Assembly (NCBI GenBank): GCA_030428205.1
Contig: JAUIBK010000012.1
Location: forward strand, 18,377 to 82,376
From: a bacterium
Lineage (GTDB): Bacteria > Bdellovibrionota_C > UBA2361 > RFPC01
Direction: 5' to 3'
DNA length: 64,000 bases
Shown here piece by piece: positions 52,323 through 60,811 of the stretch. The translations under genes were made by a program, and so were the position numbers. Each line of letters opens with the position of its first letter. The stretch's first letter is position 1. The notes under the pieces were generated by a model. It did not search any database. It was not told where the DNA came from and worked only from the letters and a program-made list of their open reading frames with translations.

Positions 52323-53552
52323 ATGCCTGTCTACGAATATGTTGCCATTAACCGAAACGGAAAGAAGGTTCGCGGCACTCTTGATGCTGAAAGTACCCGT
52401 ACGGCAAAACAAAAACTCAGAAAAGACAACCTCTTTCCTACTTCACTCAAAGAAGCAACAAAAGCTGCCCAAGAAAAGTCATCAAACATTTCAAAATACT
52501 TCACTCCTACAAAGGTTTCAAACCAAGAGCTCGCTGTCGCCACAAGACAATTCGCGACCCTGGTCTCCGCCGGTCTTCCCGTCGTAACAGCACTCAGCGC
52601 GCTCGGCGAACAAACAGACTCTCCAGTTCTTACACGTATTCTCGTCAACGTTCGTGAAGACGTAGAAGAGGGAAAGGCGCTTGCAAAAGCGTTATCAGAG
52701 TACCCAAAGTCCTTTCCACGACTCTACGTTAATCTTATTGCTGCTGGTGAAGCATCTGGGAACCTAGACAACGTACTCGAACAACTTGCCGATTATCTGG
52801 AATCGCAAACTGCACTGCGCCGAAAAATTAAAGCAGCGCTCACCTACCCCGTGGTAATGCTCTTTGTGTGTACCGCTGTTATTATCGGACTTATCGTTGG
52901 AGTCATTCCACGGATCGTAGATATCTTCACCAAGCAGGGCGCCGAACTCCCGGTACCCACGAAAATCATGATAGCCCTCTCAAACTTCATTATCTCGTAT
53001 TGGTTTCTTCTGGTCGCACTTATTGCGATCTCGATATATCTTCTTGCCTGGTACTATCGACAACCCCACGGTCGAGCACATGTAGATCGCATACTCCTCC
53101 GACTCCCTCTCTTTAGCCCGATCTACATCAAAGTTTTAACTTCTCGCGTGTCTGGAACATTGGGGACCTTACTTGGCAGTGGCGTCGGGCTGTTACAATC
53201 AATCGATATCACAAAGAACATCATCGGCAACGTCCATGCCGTGGACGTACTCGAACAAGCAAAAGAAGGCGTACGCGAAGGAAAAAGTTTAGCGAACGAA
53301 CTCTCACGTGGAGGCATCTTTCCCTCAATGCTGTCACGTATGATCGCGGTAGGTGAAAAAAGTGGGGCACTAGAACAAATGCTCCAAAAAGCTGGAGCAT
53401 CTTATGAGAGCGACGTCGAAGCATCGCTCGAAGGGCTCACTTCACTGCTTGAGCCTCTTCTTATGATCGTCGTTGGTGTTATCGTACTGATGATTGTTAT
53501 TTCAGTGCTCCTGCCAATGGCAGATCTCATCAATGTCGTAGGTGGGGTCTAG
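52323..53552 (+). CDS. gspF: T2SS platform protein GspF
   Basis: A 409-residue inner-membrane platform protein with two homologous T2SSF domains: N-terminal domain FATLVSAGLPVVTALSALGEQ followed by LYVNLIAAGEASGNLDNVLEQLADYLE, and the second half GTLGTLLGSGVGLLQSI...LSRMIAVGEKSGALEQMLQKAG; three membrane spans between and after. Normal length. It ends the gspCDEF block; the right inverted-repeat arm starts 30 bases on. Confidence 0.94.
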   Translation: MPVYEYVAINRNGKKVRGTLDAESTRTAKQKLRKDNLFPTSLKEATKAAQEKSSNISKYFTPTKVSNQELAVATRQFATLVSAGLPVVTALSALGEQTDSPVLTRILVNVREDVEEGKALAKALSEYPKSFPRLYVNLIAAGEASGNLDNVLEQLADYLESQTALRRKIKAALTYPVVMLFVCTAVIIGLIVGVIPRIVDIFTKQGAELPVPTKIMIALSNFIISYWFLLVALIAISIYLLAWYYRQPHGRAHVDRILLRLPLFSPIYIKVLTSRVSGTLGTLLGSGVGLLQSIDITKNIIGNVHAVDVLEQAKEGVREGKSLANELSRGGIFPSMLSRMIAVGEKSGALEQMLQKAGASYESDVEASLEGLTSLLEPLLMIVVGVIVLMIVISVLLPMADLINVVGGV

Positions 53553-53584
53553 TATTCCGACAAAAAAGTTTTTTCACCCAACGG

Positions 53585-53701
53585 GGAGGAACACTTTTTT
53601 GCAGAATGGCGAAAACCCCCGCCCGTCTTCGCCAAGGCTACGACGTGGTCCTTAGAGCTTAAGTCTCGACGAAGCTCTAAGAGCGTAGTCGGAGAGGGAC
53701 A
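53585..53701. repeat. Right arm of long inverted repeat flanking gspCDEF
   Basis: The reverse complement of this region matches 46720-46835. A 71-codon minus-strand frame crossing 53549-53764 consists of this repeat and is not considered a gene. Confidence 0.85.
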
Positions 53702-53709
53702 ATACGGCT

Positions 53710-53774
53710 GGCTAGTGCTATGACCAGAAAGGGTTTGAACGAAGTGAAAAAACTTTTTGGTCATAGCACTAGCC
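53710..53774. repeat. Palindromic intergenic repeat, copy 2 of 2
   Basis: Arms 53710-53731 (GGCTAGTGCTATGACCAG...) and 53753-53774 pair over 22 bases with one mismatch. The loop shares TGAACGAAGTGAAAAAAC with the element at 11538-11604. It is followed immediately by another imperfect hairpin (arms 53777-53799 and 53828-53851, core CAAGGTC), so 53585-53851 is a nest of three palindromic elements. Confidence 0.75.
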
Positions 53775-53879
53775 CACTTGCTCTTAGACCTTGACCTCGA
53801 TGAACCGTTGAATAGTCATTGGTCAAGGCGAAGCCAAGGTCAGAGAGCAGGTAGTTCTGAGGTGTTTCTAGACTGACTT

Positions 53880-54038
53880 CTAAGAACAACACCCTCCTTC
53901 TTTCTTTTCTTTTGATTCTGTGGAACAGCTCTCGTCAGATTTTTTTTCACTACTACAACAAGAATCAGAGCTCGACTCCTGCTTTTTTTCTTCTGACTGG
54001 CTCCCGCCACAACAACCATCACCGTGTGCTACTGACAT
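53880..54038 (-). CDS. Cysteine-pair mini-protein (52 aa)
   Basis: A 52-residue protein on the minus strand: ATG 54038, stop 53880-53882, with a strong GGAGG 4 bases before the start. It is hydrophilic (Ser, Lys, Glu) with four Cys positions or pairs: CC at residues 9-10, CC at 27-28, a single Cys at 38 and CC at 50-51. Spaced CC pairs suggest soft-metal binding or a metallothionein-like thiol store. It is divergent from an Rrf2 regulator that also carries a CC motif, with two dyads in between. Short genes like this escape usual gene finders. Confidence 0.65.
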   Translation of the reverse strand: MSVAHGDGCCGGSQSEEKKQESSSDSCCSSEKKSDESCSTESKEKKEGGCCS

Positions 54039-54089
54039 AATGCCTCCAAATATGCTTCAATAGAGTTAAATGTTATGTATACTCTCCAA

Positions 54090-54114
54090 AAATGGAAATC
54101 TAAGATTTTCATTT
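54090..54114. promoter_or_regulatory. Imperfect dyad in divergent promoter region
   Basis: AAATGGAAATC-TAA-GATTTTCATTT (one mismatch in 11-base arms) lies between the Cys-rich mini-gene and the Rrf2 gene. A TATACAT-like promoter element for the mini-gene may be nearby (about 54075-54082, minus strand). Confidence 0.45.
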
Positions 54115-54120
54115 GAGAAC

Positions 54121-54134
54121 TGGTATATATACCA
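54121..54134. promoter_or_regulatory. Perfect 14-bp palindrome, candidate Rrf2 operator
   Basis: TGGTATATATACCA is a perfect palindrome 38 bases before the Rrf2 start codon and 83 bases upstream of the divergent mini-gene. Rrf2-type regulators usually bind AT-rich palindromes beside their own gene, so autoregulation is the simplest reading. Confidence 0.55.
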
Positions 54135-54171
54135 TATGTAACAGCATCGGTTACAATTGTCAAGCAGCCCT

Positions 54172-54591
54172 ATGTCTTTCAGCTCTCGCCATGCTATTTC
54201 GACGCATATCCTTATGGTTCTCGCGTGCTGCCCAGAAACAAAAGCCTCCTCAGACATGCTCGCAACAAGTGTGAATACCAACTCTGTTGTTATTCGAAGA
54301 CTCCTGGCTAAACTAAGAGATGCTGGAATTGTCAAAGTACAAAAAGGTGCAGACGGCGGATACTCCCTCGCGAGGGTACCTTCTCACATATCACTCTGGG
54401 ATATTTTCGAAGCCGTAGAAGAACTTCCTCTCTTTAACGTTCACCAGTCTCCTCCCAATCCCTGCTGCTCGGTTGGTGCTTGCGTAGAGAGGCTTCTGGC
54501 AAGTGTTTATGAGGAAGCTGAGGACTCCATTCGAGCTCTTTTATCAGACAAGTCGTTGCAAGACTTAGTCAATGACATTGCTAAGAGCTGA
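54172..54591 (+). CDS. Rrf2-family transcriptional regulator
   Basis: A 139-residue Rrf2 winged-helix regulator: SRHAISTHILMVLACCPE, recognition helix region SVNTNSVVIRRLLAKLRDAGIVKVQKGADGGYSLAR, dimerisation helix and effector cysteines PCCSVGACVE (about residues 101-110). In relatives such as IscR, NsrR or CymR, three cysteines or a partner sense Fe-S, NO or cysteine; here the CC..C motif and the CC at 19-20 make a thiol or metal input likely. Start ATG 54172 is preferred to TTG 54157. Ends 11 bases into the convergent kinase gene. Confidence 0.9.
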   Translation: MSFSSRHAISTHILMVLACCPETKASSDMLATSVNTNSVVIRRLLAKLRDAGIVKVQKGADGGYSLARVPSHISLWDIFEAVEELPLFNVHQSPPNPCCSVGACVERLLASVYEEAEDSIRALLSDKSLQDLVNDIAKS

Positions 54592-56536
54592 ACGACTCTT
54601 TAGAGAGGACACGAGCCATTTCAGCAAACAACTGCTTCTTCTTAAATGGCTTTGAGACATAACCATCCATACCGGACGACAGATATTTCTCCTTATCACC
54701 TACCATAGCATGTGCAGTGAGCGCTACAATTGGAATAGAAGCCGAGTCAGCCTCTTCAAGTTTTCGAATTTCTTTCGTTGCTTCAATCCCATTCAAAGCT
54801 GGCATTTGAATATCCATTAAGATGAGATCAAACTTCTCTTGTGTATATTGCTTTACAGCTTCTTGACCGTCTGATACCACAACGACACGGTGCCCAGCTT
54901 TTTCAAGCACCTTAAGTGCAAGCTTTTGATTGACCTTATTGTCCTCAGCTAAAAGAATGTGTAGAGCACCAAGCGGCTCGAGCGAAGCCTCATTTCGGGG
55001 AGCTTCTAACTCCGATTCTGACTCGTGATAAACCTCGAAAGGAACTGCAAAATGAAATGAAGATCCAATGCCAACCTTACTATCCACCCAAATTTTTCCA
55101 CCAAGAAGATTCACGAACTCGCTTGTAATCGCAAGACCAAGTCCGGTTCCTCCAAACTGCCTCGAGTGAGTCTCATCTGCTTGACGAAATGGGTCAAAAA
55201 TCGCGCTCATCATTTGATCAGAGATGCCAATTCCAGAATCTGCTATAGAGAATGTAAGCTCGATTTGAGAGCCTTCTTCCTCTTTGTTGCACTCAATATA
55301 CAAATGAACCACTCCACATTCAGGGGTGAATTTTGCAGCATTGCCTAAGAGGTTAAAGAGAATCTGGCGCAACATTCGCTCATCACCGAGCACCATTCCT
55401 GGGCACTTAGCTGGAAAAGATAGGACAAACTCAAGCGATTTCTCATTACAACCCGCTTCAATCTGAGAAAAAACTCTCTGTACACAATCTTTCAAATGAA
55501 ACGGAAGTGAGGAGGCCAAAAATTTTCCAGACTCTAATTTCGAGAGATCGAGAATATCATTTACAACGTCAAGGAGGTGCTCAGCAGATGAATGTACAAG
55601 CTCTAAGTTGCCTCTGTGTGACTCATCGATCTCTTCCTCAAGGGTAAATTGCGTCAATCCCAATATTCCATTGATCGGAGTTCGGATCTCATGGCTCATA
55701 TTTGCCAAAAATTGAGATTTTACATCTGCAAGCTCGGCTAACTGTTCGTTCACTTGTTTTAATCTCTTTTCGACTAACTTATTGTTCAGGTGCGCCTTCA
55801 CATTTGCGAGCAAATCCTCTCGAATGAAAGGTTTTCGGTGCAGACTCGTGGCCCCAGCCTTAAAAATATTGAGCGTGAGATCCAATTCACTTTCGCCACA
55901 GACAAACATAATAGGTAGATTTGCCAAACCAAATCCCTTACGTATTCGTTTGCACATCTCAATACCGTCCATGATCGGCATGTTTTGATCTGTAAGAATG
56001 AGATCATAGGAATTTTTGGGACGGGCAACAAAATCAAGGGCCTCTCGTCCATGTGAAGCAAACTCTAGTCTCACTCCAAGCGAAGAGAGCGCTTCTGCCA
56101 TCAAACGCTGAGTAATCAGATCATCCTCTACCACCAATATACTCATATCGCGGTACTTCGTCTGAGGGTTAAGGATTTCATTTACCCGATGGAGCAACAT
56201 CCCTTTCGGAAAGGGCTTAGAGAAAAAATCAGAACCTCCAACGTCGTAACCTTTCAATCGTTCATTCAGATCATCTTTTGAGGTCACAAAGATAATCGGT
56301 ACGTTTGAGATTTGGCAATCTCGTTGATCTGAGTGTGTTCGAATCTTATGACACACCTCAAACCCATCCATGCCACTCATCTCAATATCCAGAGTAACAA
56401 GTTTCACAGGTTGAGTCTTGAGCACCTCTAAACATGAAGCTCCATCGCTCGCTTCGAGAACTGAATATTCTGATTGTAGCTCTTCACGCACTTGAAAGCG
56501 TGCAAAGCTGCTATCATCAACAACAAGAATGCTCAT
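54581..56536 (-). CDS. Hybrid histidine kinase with three receiver domains
   Basis: A 651-residue cytosolic hybrid kinase: receiver 1 (1-125, phospho-Asp D50 in VTLDIEMSGMDG), receiver 2 (131-250, D183 in LTDQNMPIMDG), HisKA with NMSHEIRTPING (H282), HATPase with the N box (NLLGNAAKFTPE), G1 (DSGIGI) and G2 (GTGLGLAITSEFV), then receiver 3 (about 525-645, LMDIQMPALNG). No transmembrane or periplasmic sensor is present, so input must come from other phosphoryl donors or bound partners. The gene is alone and convergent with the Rrf2 regulator. Confidence 0.95.
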   Translation of the reverse strand: MSILVVDDSSFARFQVREELQSEYSVLEASDGASCLEVLKTQPVKLVTLDIEMSGMDGFEVCHKIRTHSDQRDCQISNVPIIFVTSKDDLNERLKGYDVGGSDFFSKPFPKGMLLHRVNEILNPQTKYRDMSILVVEDDLITQRLMAEALSSLGVRLEFASHGREALDFVARPKNSYDLILTDQNMPIMDGIEMCKRIRKGFGLANLPIMFVCGESELDLTLNIFKAGATSLHRKPFIREDLLANVKAHLNNKLVEKRLKQVNEQLAELADVKSQFLANMSHEIRTPINGILGLTQFTLEEEIDESHRGNLELVHSSAEHLLDVVNDILDLSKLESGKFLASSLPFHLKDCVQRVFSQIEAGCNEKSLEFVLSFPAKCPGMVLGDERMLRQILFNLLGNAAKFTPECGVVHLYIECNKEEEGSQIELTFSIADSGIGISDQMMSAIFDPFRQADETHSRQFGGTGLGLAITSEFVNLLGGKIWVDSKVGIGSSFHFAVPFEVYHESESELEAPRNEASLEPLGALHILLAEDNKVNQKLALKVLEKAGHRVVVVSDGQEAVKQYTQEKFDLILMDIQMPALNGIEATKEIRKLEEADSASIPIVALTAHAMVGDKEKYLSSGMDGYVSKPFKKKQLFAEMARVLSKESFSS

Positions 56537-56949
56537 ATGTTTTCCCGTCTCTTTCCCTCATTGAGATCCCAGAAACTGCTCTCTCTACACTTCGTCTATG
56601 TGGCTCATTTCCAAGAGGTGAATGCATGTGAAAAAAACACTGATTTTGCTCTCCGTACATTTTAAGAGCCTTTGAGGGTACAATCTGAGCAATCTTGGGA
56701 ATTAACATTCAAATGGAAGCTCAACGCGCTTCTCTTGTGAGCACGTGATTTGAAGGAAGACAAGAAAAGCCTGAGGAAGTGTGTATCTCGTGCCCAAGAG
56801 CGCCAAAATATACAATAAGAGCAGGAATCTACAGCGTTTCTAGGCAATTGCGCTTCACCTCTGGAGCCATTATGATGAAACGAGTCACAGAGTCTATTGT
56901 GCTTATGAATACGAGCCTCTACGGCCTCGATTAACCGTTGAGATACATA
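56537..56949. other. Upstream region of gspG, no gene seen
   Basis: About 413 bases between the kinase start and gspG. It should hold two divergent promoters. I see no RNA gene or strong hairpin; a 109-codon minus-strand frame at 56662-56991 overlaps the start of gspG and looks accidental. Confidence 0.4.
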
Positions 56950-57390
56950 ATGCTGAACAAAAAGAATTCTCCTCTTCCTCATACGCGACAAAGTGGTTTT
57001 ACCCTCGTAGAAATCATGGTGGTACTTGTTATTATCGGACTACTTGGCGCCTTTCTCTTTGGTAAAATTTTTGATGCCGGTGAAAGTGCAAAAGCCAAGA
57101 TGGCGGATCTCAAACTGAACGATGTTCGCCAAAAGATTAACCAGTACAAATTGATGTATAACCAACTTCCCAATTCTCTCGAGGATCTTTCAAACTGCAA
57201 TGAAGTTACTGGTCCAGGGTGTATCCCACTGATCAAGAAAACGGACAAAGACTCCCTGATGGATCCGTGGAGCAATCCTTTTGTTTACATGAAAGAAAAC
57301 AACTCTTCATACAAGATTTCATCACTTGGTGCCGATGGGCAAGTAGGCGGGGACGGAGTCAACTACGATCGCTCAGTCACTGGGCCCTAA
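56950..57390 (+). CDS. gspG: T2SS major pseudopilin GspG
   Basis: A 146-residue major pseudopilin. Prepilin cleavage site SG|FTLVEIMVVLVIIGLLGAF (Glu5 present), then a hydrophobic helix and globular domain with the GspG calcium-site/PDGx-type end region (WSNPFVYMKENNSSYKISSLGADGQVGGDG). ATG 56950 is chosen since an in-frame TTG at 56938 would add only four residues. It begins the gspGHIJ-LMN block. Confidence 0.95.
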   Translation: MLNKKNSPLPHTRQSGFTLVEIMVVLVIIGLLGAFLFGKIFDAGESAKAKMADLKLNDVRQKINQYKLMYNQLPNSLEDLSNCNEVTGPGCIPLIKKTDKDSLMDPWSNPFVYMKENNSSYKISSLGADGQVGGDGVNYDRSVTGP

Positions 57391-57399
57391 TAGTCACAC

Positions 57400-58041
57400 A
57401 TGAGGAAAGCAGAAAAGGGGTTTACCCTTGTAGAACTTATTGTTGTCCTCATGATTATGGGCCTTGTTTCAGTCCTCATTTTTCAACGGAGTGATACGGT
57501 TGCCTACTGGAAGCAACAGGGAGTTATTCGAGATCTCAGCGAAACGGTGAAGTTTCTTCACCACCAAGCAGTAGCAGATCAAAACTTCTATCGACTTGAA
57601 ATTGATTTCAAGAAAAATGCTTATCGCGCTGGGATGATTAGCACCGAGTCCCGAAGCGACGACAAGCTCCTTGAGCTCGGACAAGATGTTGGCAACCTCT
57701 CGCTTGAGCTTGCAGCTTTTCTCAGCCCTTCTATGGGGAAAACACACTACATGATTGCCCCACCTGAGTACCCGTCACTCTTTGAATGGAAACCTCTCTT
57801 ACCAGAAATGTCGTTTACAGATGTACGTACTACTCGAGGAGTAAAAGATGGGACCCAAGGCGGCAAGGCCTATATCCACTTTTCTCCTCGGGGTTTTTCT
57901 GAGTTTGCCGTCATTCACCTCTCCCTCCTCAATGACGCGCCGCTCACTATTCTCGTGAATCCGTTTACTGGCCTCACTAAGATCTTTAAAGAGCACAAAG
58001 ATTTTGAGTGGACCTATGGGCGCAAAAAAGGAAAGAAGTAG
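57400..58041 (+). CDS. gspH: T2SS minor pseudopilin GspH-like
   Basis: A 213-residue pseudopilin with type III signal EKG|FTLVELIVVLMIMGLVSVLIF and a beta-rich C-terminal domain. Position after gspG and before gspI identifies it as the H-type minor pseudopilin; sequence in the globular domain is divergent and slightly long. Starts at ATG 57400 ten bases after gspG. Confidence 0.8.
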   Translation: MRKAEKGFTLVELIVVLMIMGLVSVLIFQRSDTVAYWKQQGVIRDLSETVKFLHHQAVADQNFYRLEIDFKKNAYRAGMISTESRSDDKLLELGQDVGNLSLELAAFLSPSMGKTHYMIAPPEYPSLFEWKPLLPEMSFTDVRTTRGVKDGTQGGKAYIHFSPRGFSEFAVIHLSLLNDAPLTILVNPFTGLTKIFKEHKDFEWTYGRKKGKK

Positions 58042-58043
58042 TT

Positions 58044-58505
58044 ATGGCCGTCCGATCACTGAGAGACTCGGGATTTACACTGATTGAGGTAACGCTTGCC
58101 ATCGTTATCCTTGCTGGCTCGTTCACTATCCTGATCGGTCTTCAATCTGCCATCATCGAGCGCACCGTTCGTGACAACAATCAGAAACAGGCTGTTATGA
58201 TCGCTCGTCAGATCTTAGCTGCGATAGAATCAGAAGAAGCCTCTTCAAACCCTGTCCCACTTCAAGAAACCACTGCACCTGTTCAGGACATCCTCGACTC
58301 CATTCTCGGTGCCCCTTTTGAAATTCCCACCACCTTAAGACTCGAACCCTTCCAAGCTTCACTTATGGTTGCGTATGCTGGCATACCAGGAGTTGCCGAC
58401 GAAGCACTGAAGCGGATCGACCTTACCGTTTTTTGGGGAGATTCCATCAACGAACAACTTCACGTAGTCCTTTTTATCCCCTTCGACAAAGAGGTCAACG
58501 AATGA
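58044..58505 (+). CDS. gspI: T2SS minor pseudopilin GspI
   Basis: A 153-residue minor pseudopilin: signal SG|FTLIEVTLAIVILAGSFTIL, then ERTVRDNNQKQAVMIARQILAAIE, which matches the region following the helix in GspI. ATG 58044 follows gspH by two bases (GGAAAGAAG as ribosome-binding site), and the last codons overlap gspJ (ATGA). Confidence 0.85.
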   Translation: MAVRSLRDSGFTLIEVTLAIVILAGSFTILIGLQSAIIERTVRDNNQKQAVMIARQILAAIESEEASSNPVPLQETTAPVQDILDSILGAPFEIPTTLRLEPFQASLMVAYAGIPGVADEALKRIDLTVFWGDSINEQLHVVLFIPFDKEVNE

Positions 58506-59209
58506 AGAACTCCCAAGGCTTTACACTTATAGAGCTCATCCTTGCTATCTCTCTGCTTGCCCTCGTTGTTACTGTCACCTACAGCTCACTCGGCAACATT
58601 ATTGAAACAAAGGTCATCCTTGAAGATCAACGAGAGATACGCCAGATTGCCAATGCTTCAGTCGTTCGACTTGCTCGTGAACTTCAACTCGCCTACGAGG
58701 GGATCGCCCGCCTCCCCCCGCAAAACGACCTCACAAAACGATATCACTCAAGCGATAACCTCCTCGGCGAATACGAACAAATCGGTGACACTGTTTTTTC
58801 TAGAATCACCTTTGTCGCTCTCTCTGGTGGTCAGTATATGCCTGATGGGGAAACGCATACTGGCATTGTTCAGATTTCGTACTACATCCGAGAAAATCCA
58901 GAATACAACTCCTCTCTCAACACGAATCGATACGTACTTGTGAGAGAAGAAATCCCTTACATCCGTCCTTTTGAAAAAGCATATGAGAAGCAAATGGTTT
59001 TTCCACTCACCGAGGAAATTATTGGATTCAATTTGAGGTATTTTGACGCTGACAGGATGAAGTGGAACGATACCTGGGGGGAAGAAGGGAGTCAGGCCAC
59101 CGACGGGCTACCAGCAATTGTCCAGTTTACTCTCTCATTTCGCTCGGAGCGAGGCAAAGAAGAGTCCTACACCACTGCTGTCCCCCTCCGATCGTCCCGG
59201 AATTCATAG
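58502..59209 (+). CDS. gspJ: T2SS minor pseudopilin GspJ
   Basis: A 235-residue minor pseudopilin: signal QG|FTLIELILAISLLALVVTVTYSSL, RQIANASVVRLARELQLAY, and a beta-rich end with FNLRYFDADRMKWNDTWG and LPAIVQFTLSFRSERG, the typical GspJ C-terminal strands. The start overlaps gspI by four bases; the frame is open further upstream but that part lies in gspI. No gspK follows. Confidence 0.85.
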   Translation: MKNSQGFTLIELILAISLLALVVTVTYSSLGNIIETKVILEDQREIRQIANASVVRLARELQLAYEGIARLPPQNDLTKRYHSSDNLLGEYEQIGDTVFSRITFVALSGGQYMPDGETHTGIVQISYYIRENPEYNSSLNTNRYVLVREEIPYIRPFEKAYEKQMVFPLTEEIIGFNLRYFDADRMKWNDTWGEEGSQATDGLPAIVQFTLSFRSERGKEESYTTAVPLRSSRNS

Positions 59210-59347
59210 GGTGTTGTCCTGAGGGATCTATCCGGAATATACTTTCATCAGCTTTTACACAGCGATACGCAACAGTTATGTCACGAGAGCACGTCATATC
59301 CGATCTCTCGACGTATCTACTATTAGGGCCTTATCTTTAGAATACTT

Positions 59348-60805
59348 ATGTCCTGTATCTTAAGCATCGATGCCTCACAAGACCCCGCCCAAGCGGTACT
59401 CGTTGAGATCCAAGATCGCAAGGTCAAGATCGTTGAACACCATTCCTTAGAGCTTGGAGATATATTTCGAACCCCAAGCTATGACCATGATGACCAGGTG
59501 CCGGAAGTGGTCCCTTCAGAAAAGCTAATCCAACTTGTCAAAATGTTCCAGGGTGAATGGGTGCGCTCAATTCTTATCGTCCCCCTTCACCGAGCACTCT
59601 CGCTCAACCTCGAACTCCCCTTTGGGAACATGAGCAGCATTAACAAAATCTTAGAGCTTGAAGTTCAAGATCGCATCCCTTTTTCAACTGACAATTTTCA
59701 CCTCTCTCCTACTCCACTCGGCCCACTCAATGAAGGAGAGTTCGATATTCATGTTACCCTGACACCAGACGAGTACATGAGCCACCTCATTCAAGTCACT
59801 ACCTCAGATGTATTCGAGCCTGCTCTCATCACTACCGCTCCACATGTTCTGAGCGCCGCCTACTATCTCGCTCCTGATTATTGCCAAGAAGATGCGACCC
59901 TTCTCTATCCTCTTCAAAACGCGCTCGCTCTCTTGTTTGTCGTCGATGGTGTAGCTCGAGCTGGAAGAGTTATCTCTCTTTGCACTACTTCATCCAAAAC
60001 ACCCTCTCAAGAAGAAATCCAAAAAGCCTACTCAGAAGCTAAGCTCGCCCTTGTCGCCTCCGAGAAGCGGTATAGCACCACATTTTCTCGTATCTATCTT
60101 ATGGGCGACACTCCTGAACCACGACTCTTGCAACAAACCATGGGAAGGGAAATGGAAGAGCTGCCACCCTCAGAGCTCATTCCTTCTTGTACCCCCCAAC
60201 AAGGTCTTGCTACTTTCGGGGCAGTTTTTGCCCAAGACAGAACTCCACCAAAGCTCCTGGGCAACCTACGTACAGGAGCATTTTCGTACCGCCCACAACT
60301 CCAAGAACTCATCACGGGGCTACGAAAACTCACTCTCCCCTTGGCTCTCATGCTCCTGACTCTTTCGTGCTGCTTACTCGTGAGCTACTGGATACGAAGT
60401 CAACACCTCTCAACTCTTCAAACAGCTATGGCAACCCAAATTGAACGAGTCATCCCTGAGGCTCAACCTGAAGCAGGCAAAGAACTAGAGTTCGTACAAT
60501 CTCACTTTGGAGTCCTCCACACACAGCTGAAAGAGATCGGCTCAACCGCCCAGGTTTCGGCAACAACAGCTCTTGCTGAACTCTCAGAAGACTTCTCGGA
60601 AGCGAAGTCGGTAGACGTTAAACGCATCACTATCACAGGAAAAACAGTAGCAATTGAAGGAAACGCTCCAAATTACCTAGCAGTCGATCGTTTAAAAAAC
60701 AAACTTCGCAAACGATCTATATTCTGCGGAAAAATCAAGGACGACACGAGCTCTTCTGGCTCAAAAAAAGTTGGCTACCGGTTTACGCTGACACTTTGCG
60801 AGTAG
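59348..60805 (+). CDS. gspL: T2SS protein GspL (PilM-like cytoplasmic domain)
   Basis: A 485-residue bitopic protein. Residues 1-320 form an actin-like/PilM-type cytoplasmic domain (SIDASQDPAQAVLVEIQDRK; VPLHRALSLNLELPFGNMSSINKILELEVQDRIPF), the domain that binds GspE. One membrane span lies at about 331-352 (LTLPLALMLLTLSCCLLVSYW), followed by a periplasmic ferredoxin-like domain. Start ATG 59348. A 138-base gap separates it from gspJ without any gene. Confidence 0.85.
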   Translation: MSCILSIDASQDPAQAVLVEIQDRKVKIVEHHSLELGDIFRTPSYDHDDQVPEVVPSEKLIQLVKMFQGEWVRSILIVPLHRALSLNLELPFGNMSSINKILELEVQDRIPFSTDNFHLSPTPLGPLNEGEFDIHVTLTPDEYMSHLIQVTTSDVFEPALITTAPHVLSAAYYLAPDYCQEDATLLYPLQNALALLFVVDGVARAGRVISLCTTSSKTPSQEEIQKAYSEAKLALVASEKRYSTTFSRIYLMGDTPEPRLLQQTMGREMEELPPSELIPSCTPQQGLATFGAVFAQDRTPPKLLGNLRTGAFSYRPQLQELITGLRKLTLPLALMLLTLSCCLLVSYWIRSQHLSTLQTAMATQIERVIPEAQPEAGKELEFVQSHFGVLHTQLKEIGSTAQVSATTALAELSEDFSEAKSVDVKRITITGKTVAIEGNAPNYLAVDRLKNKLRKRSIFCGKIKDDTSSSGSKKVGYRFTLTLCE

Positions 60806-60811
60806 AACGAT

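Noticed and set aside
53549..53764. 71-codon minus-strand frame behind gspF
   Set aside because: It consists mostly of the inverted-repeat arm and neighbouring palindromes, so it is repeat-derived.
56662..56991. 109-codon minus-strand frame between the kinase and gspG
   Set aside because: It overlaps the start of gspG, contains no recognisable domain, and has low-quality composition.
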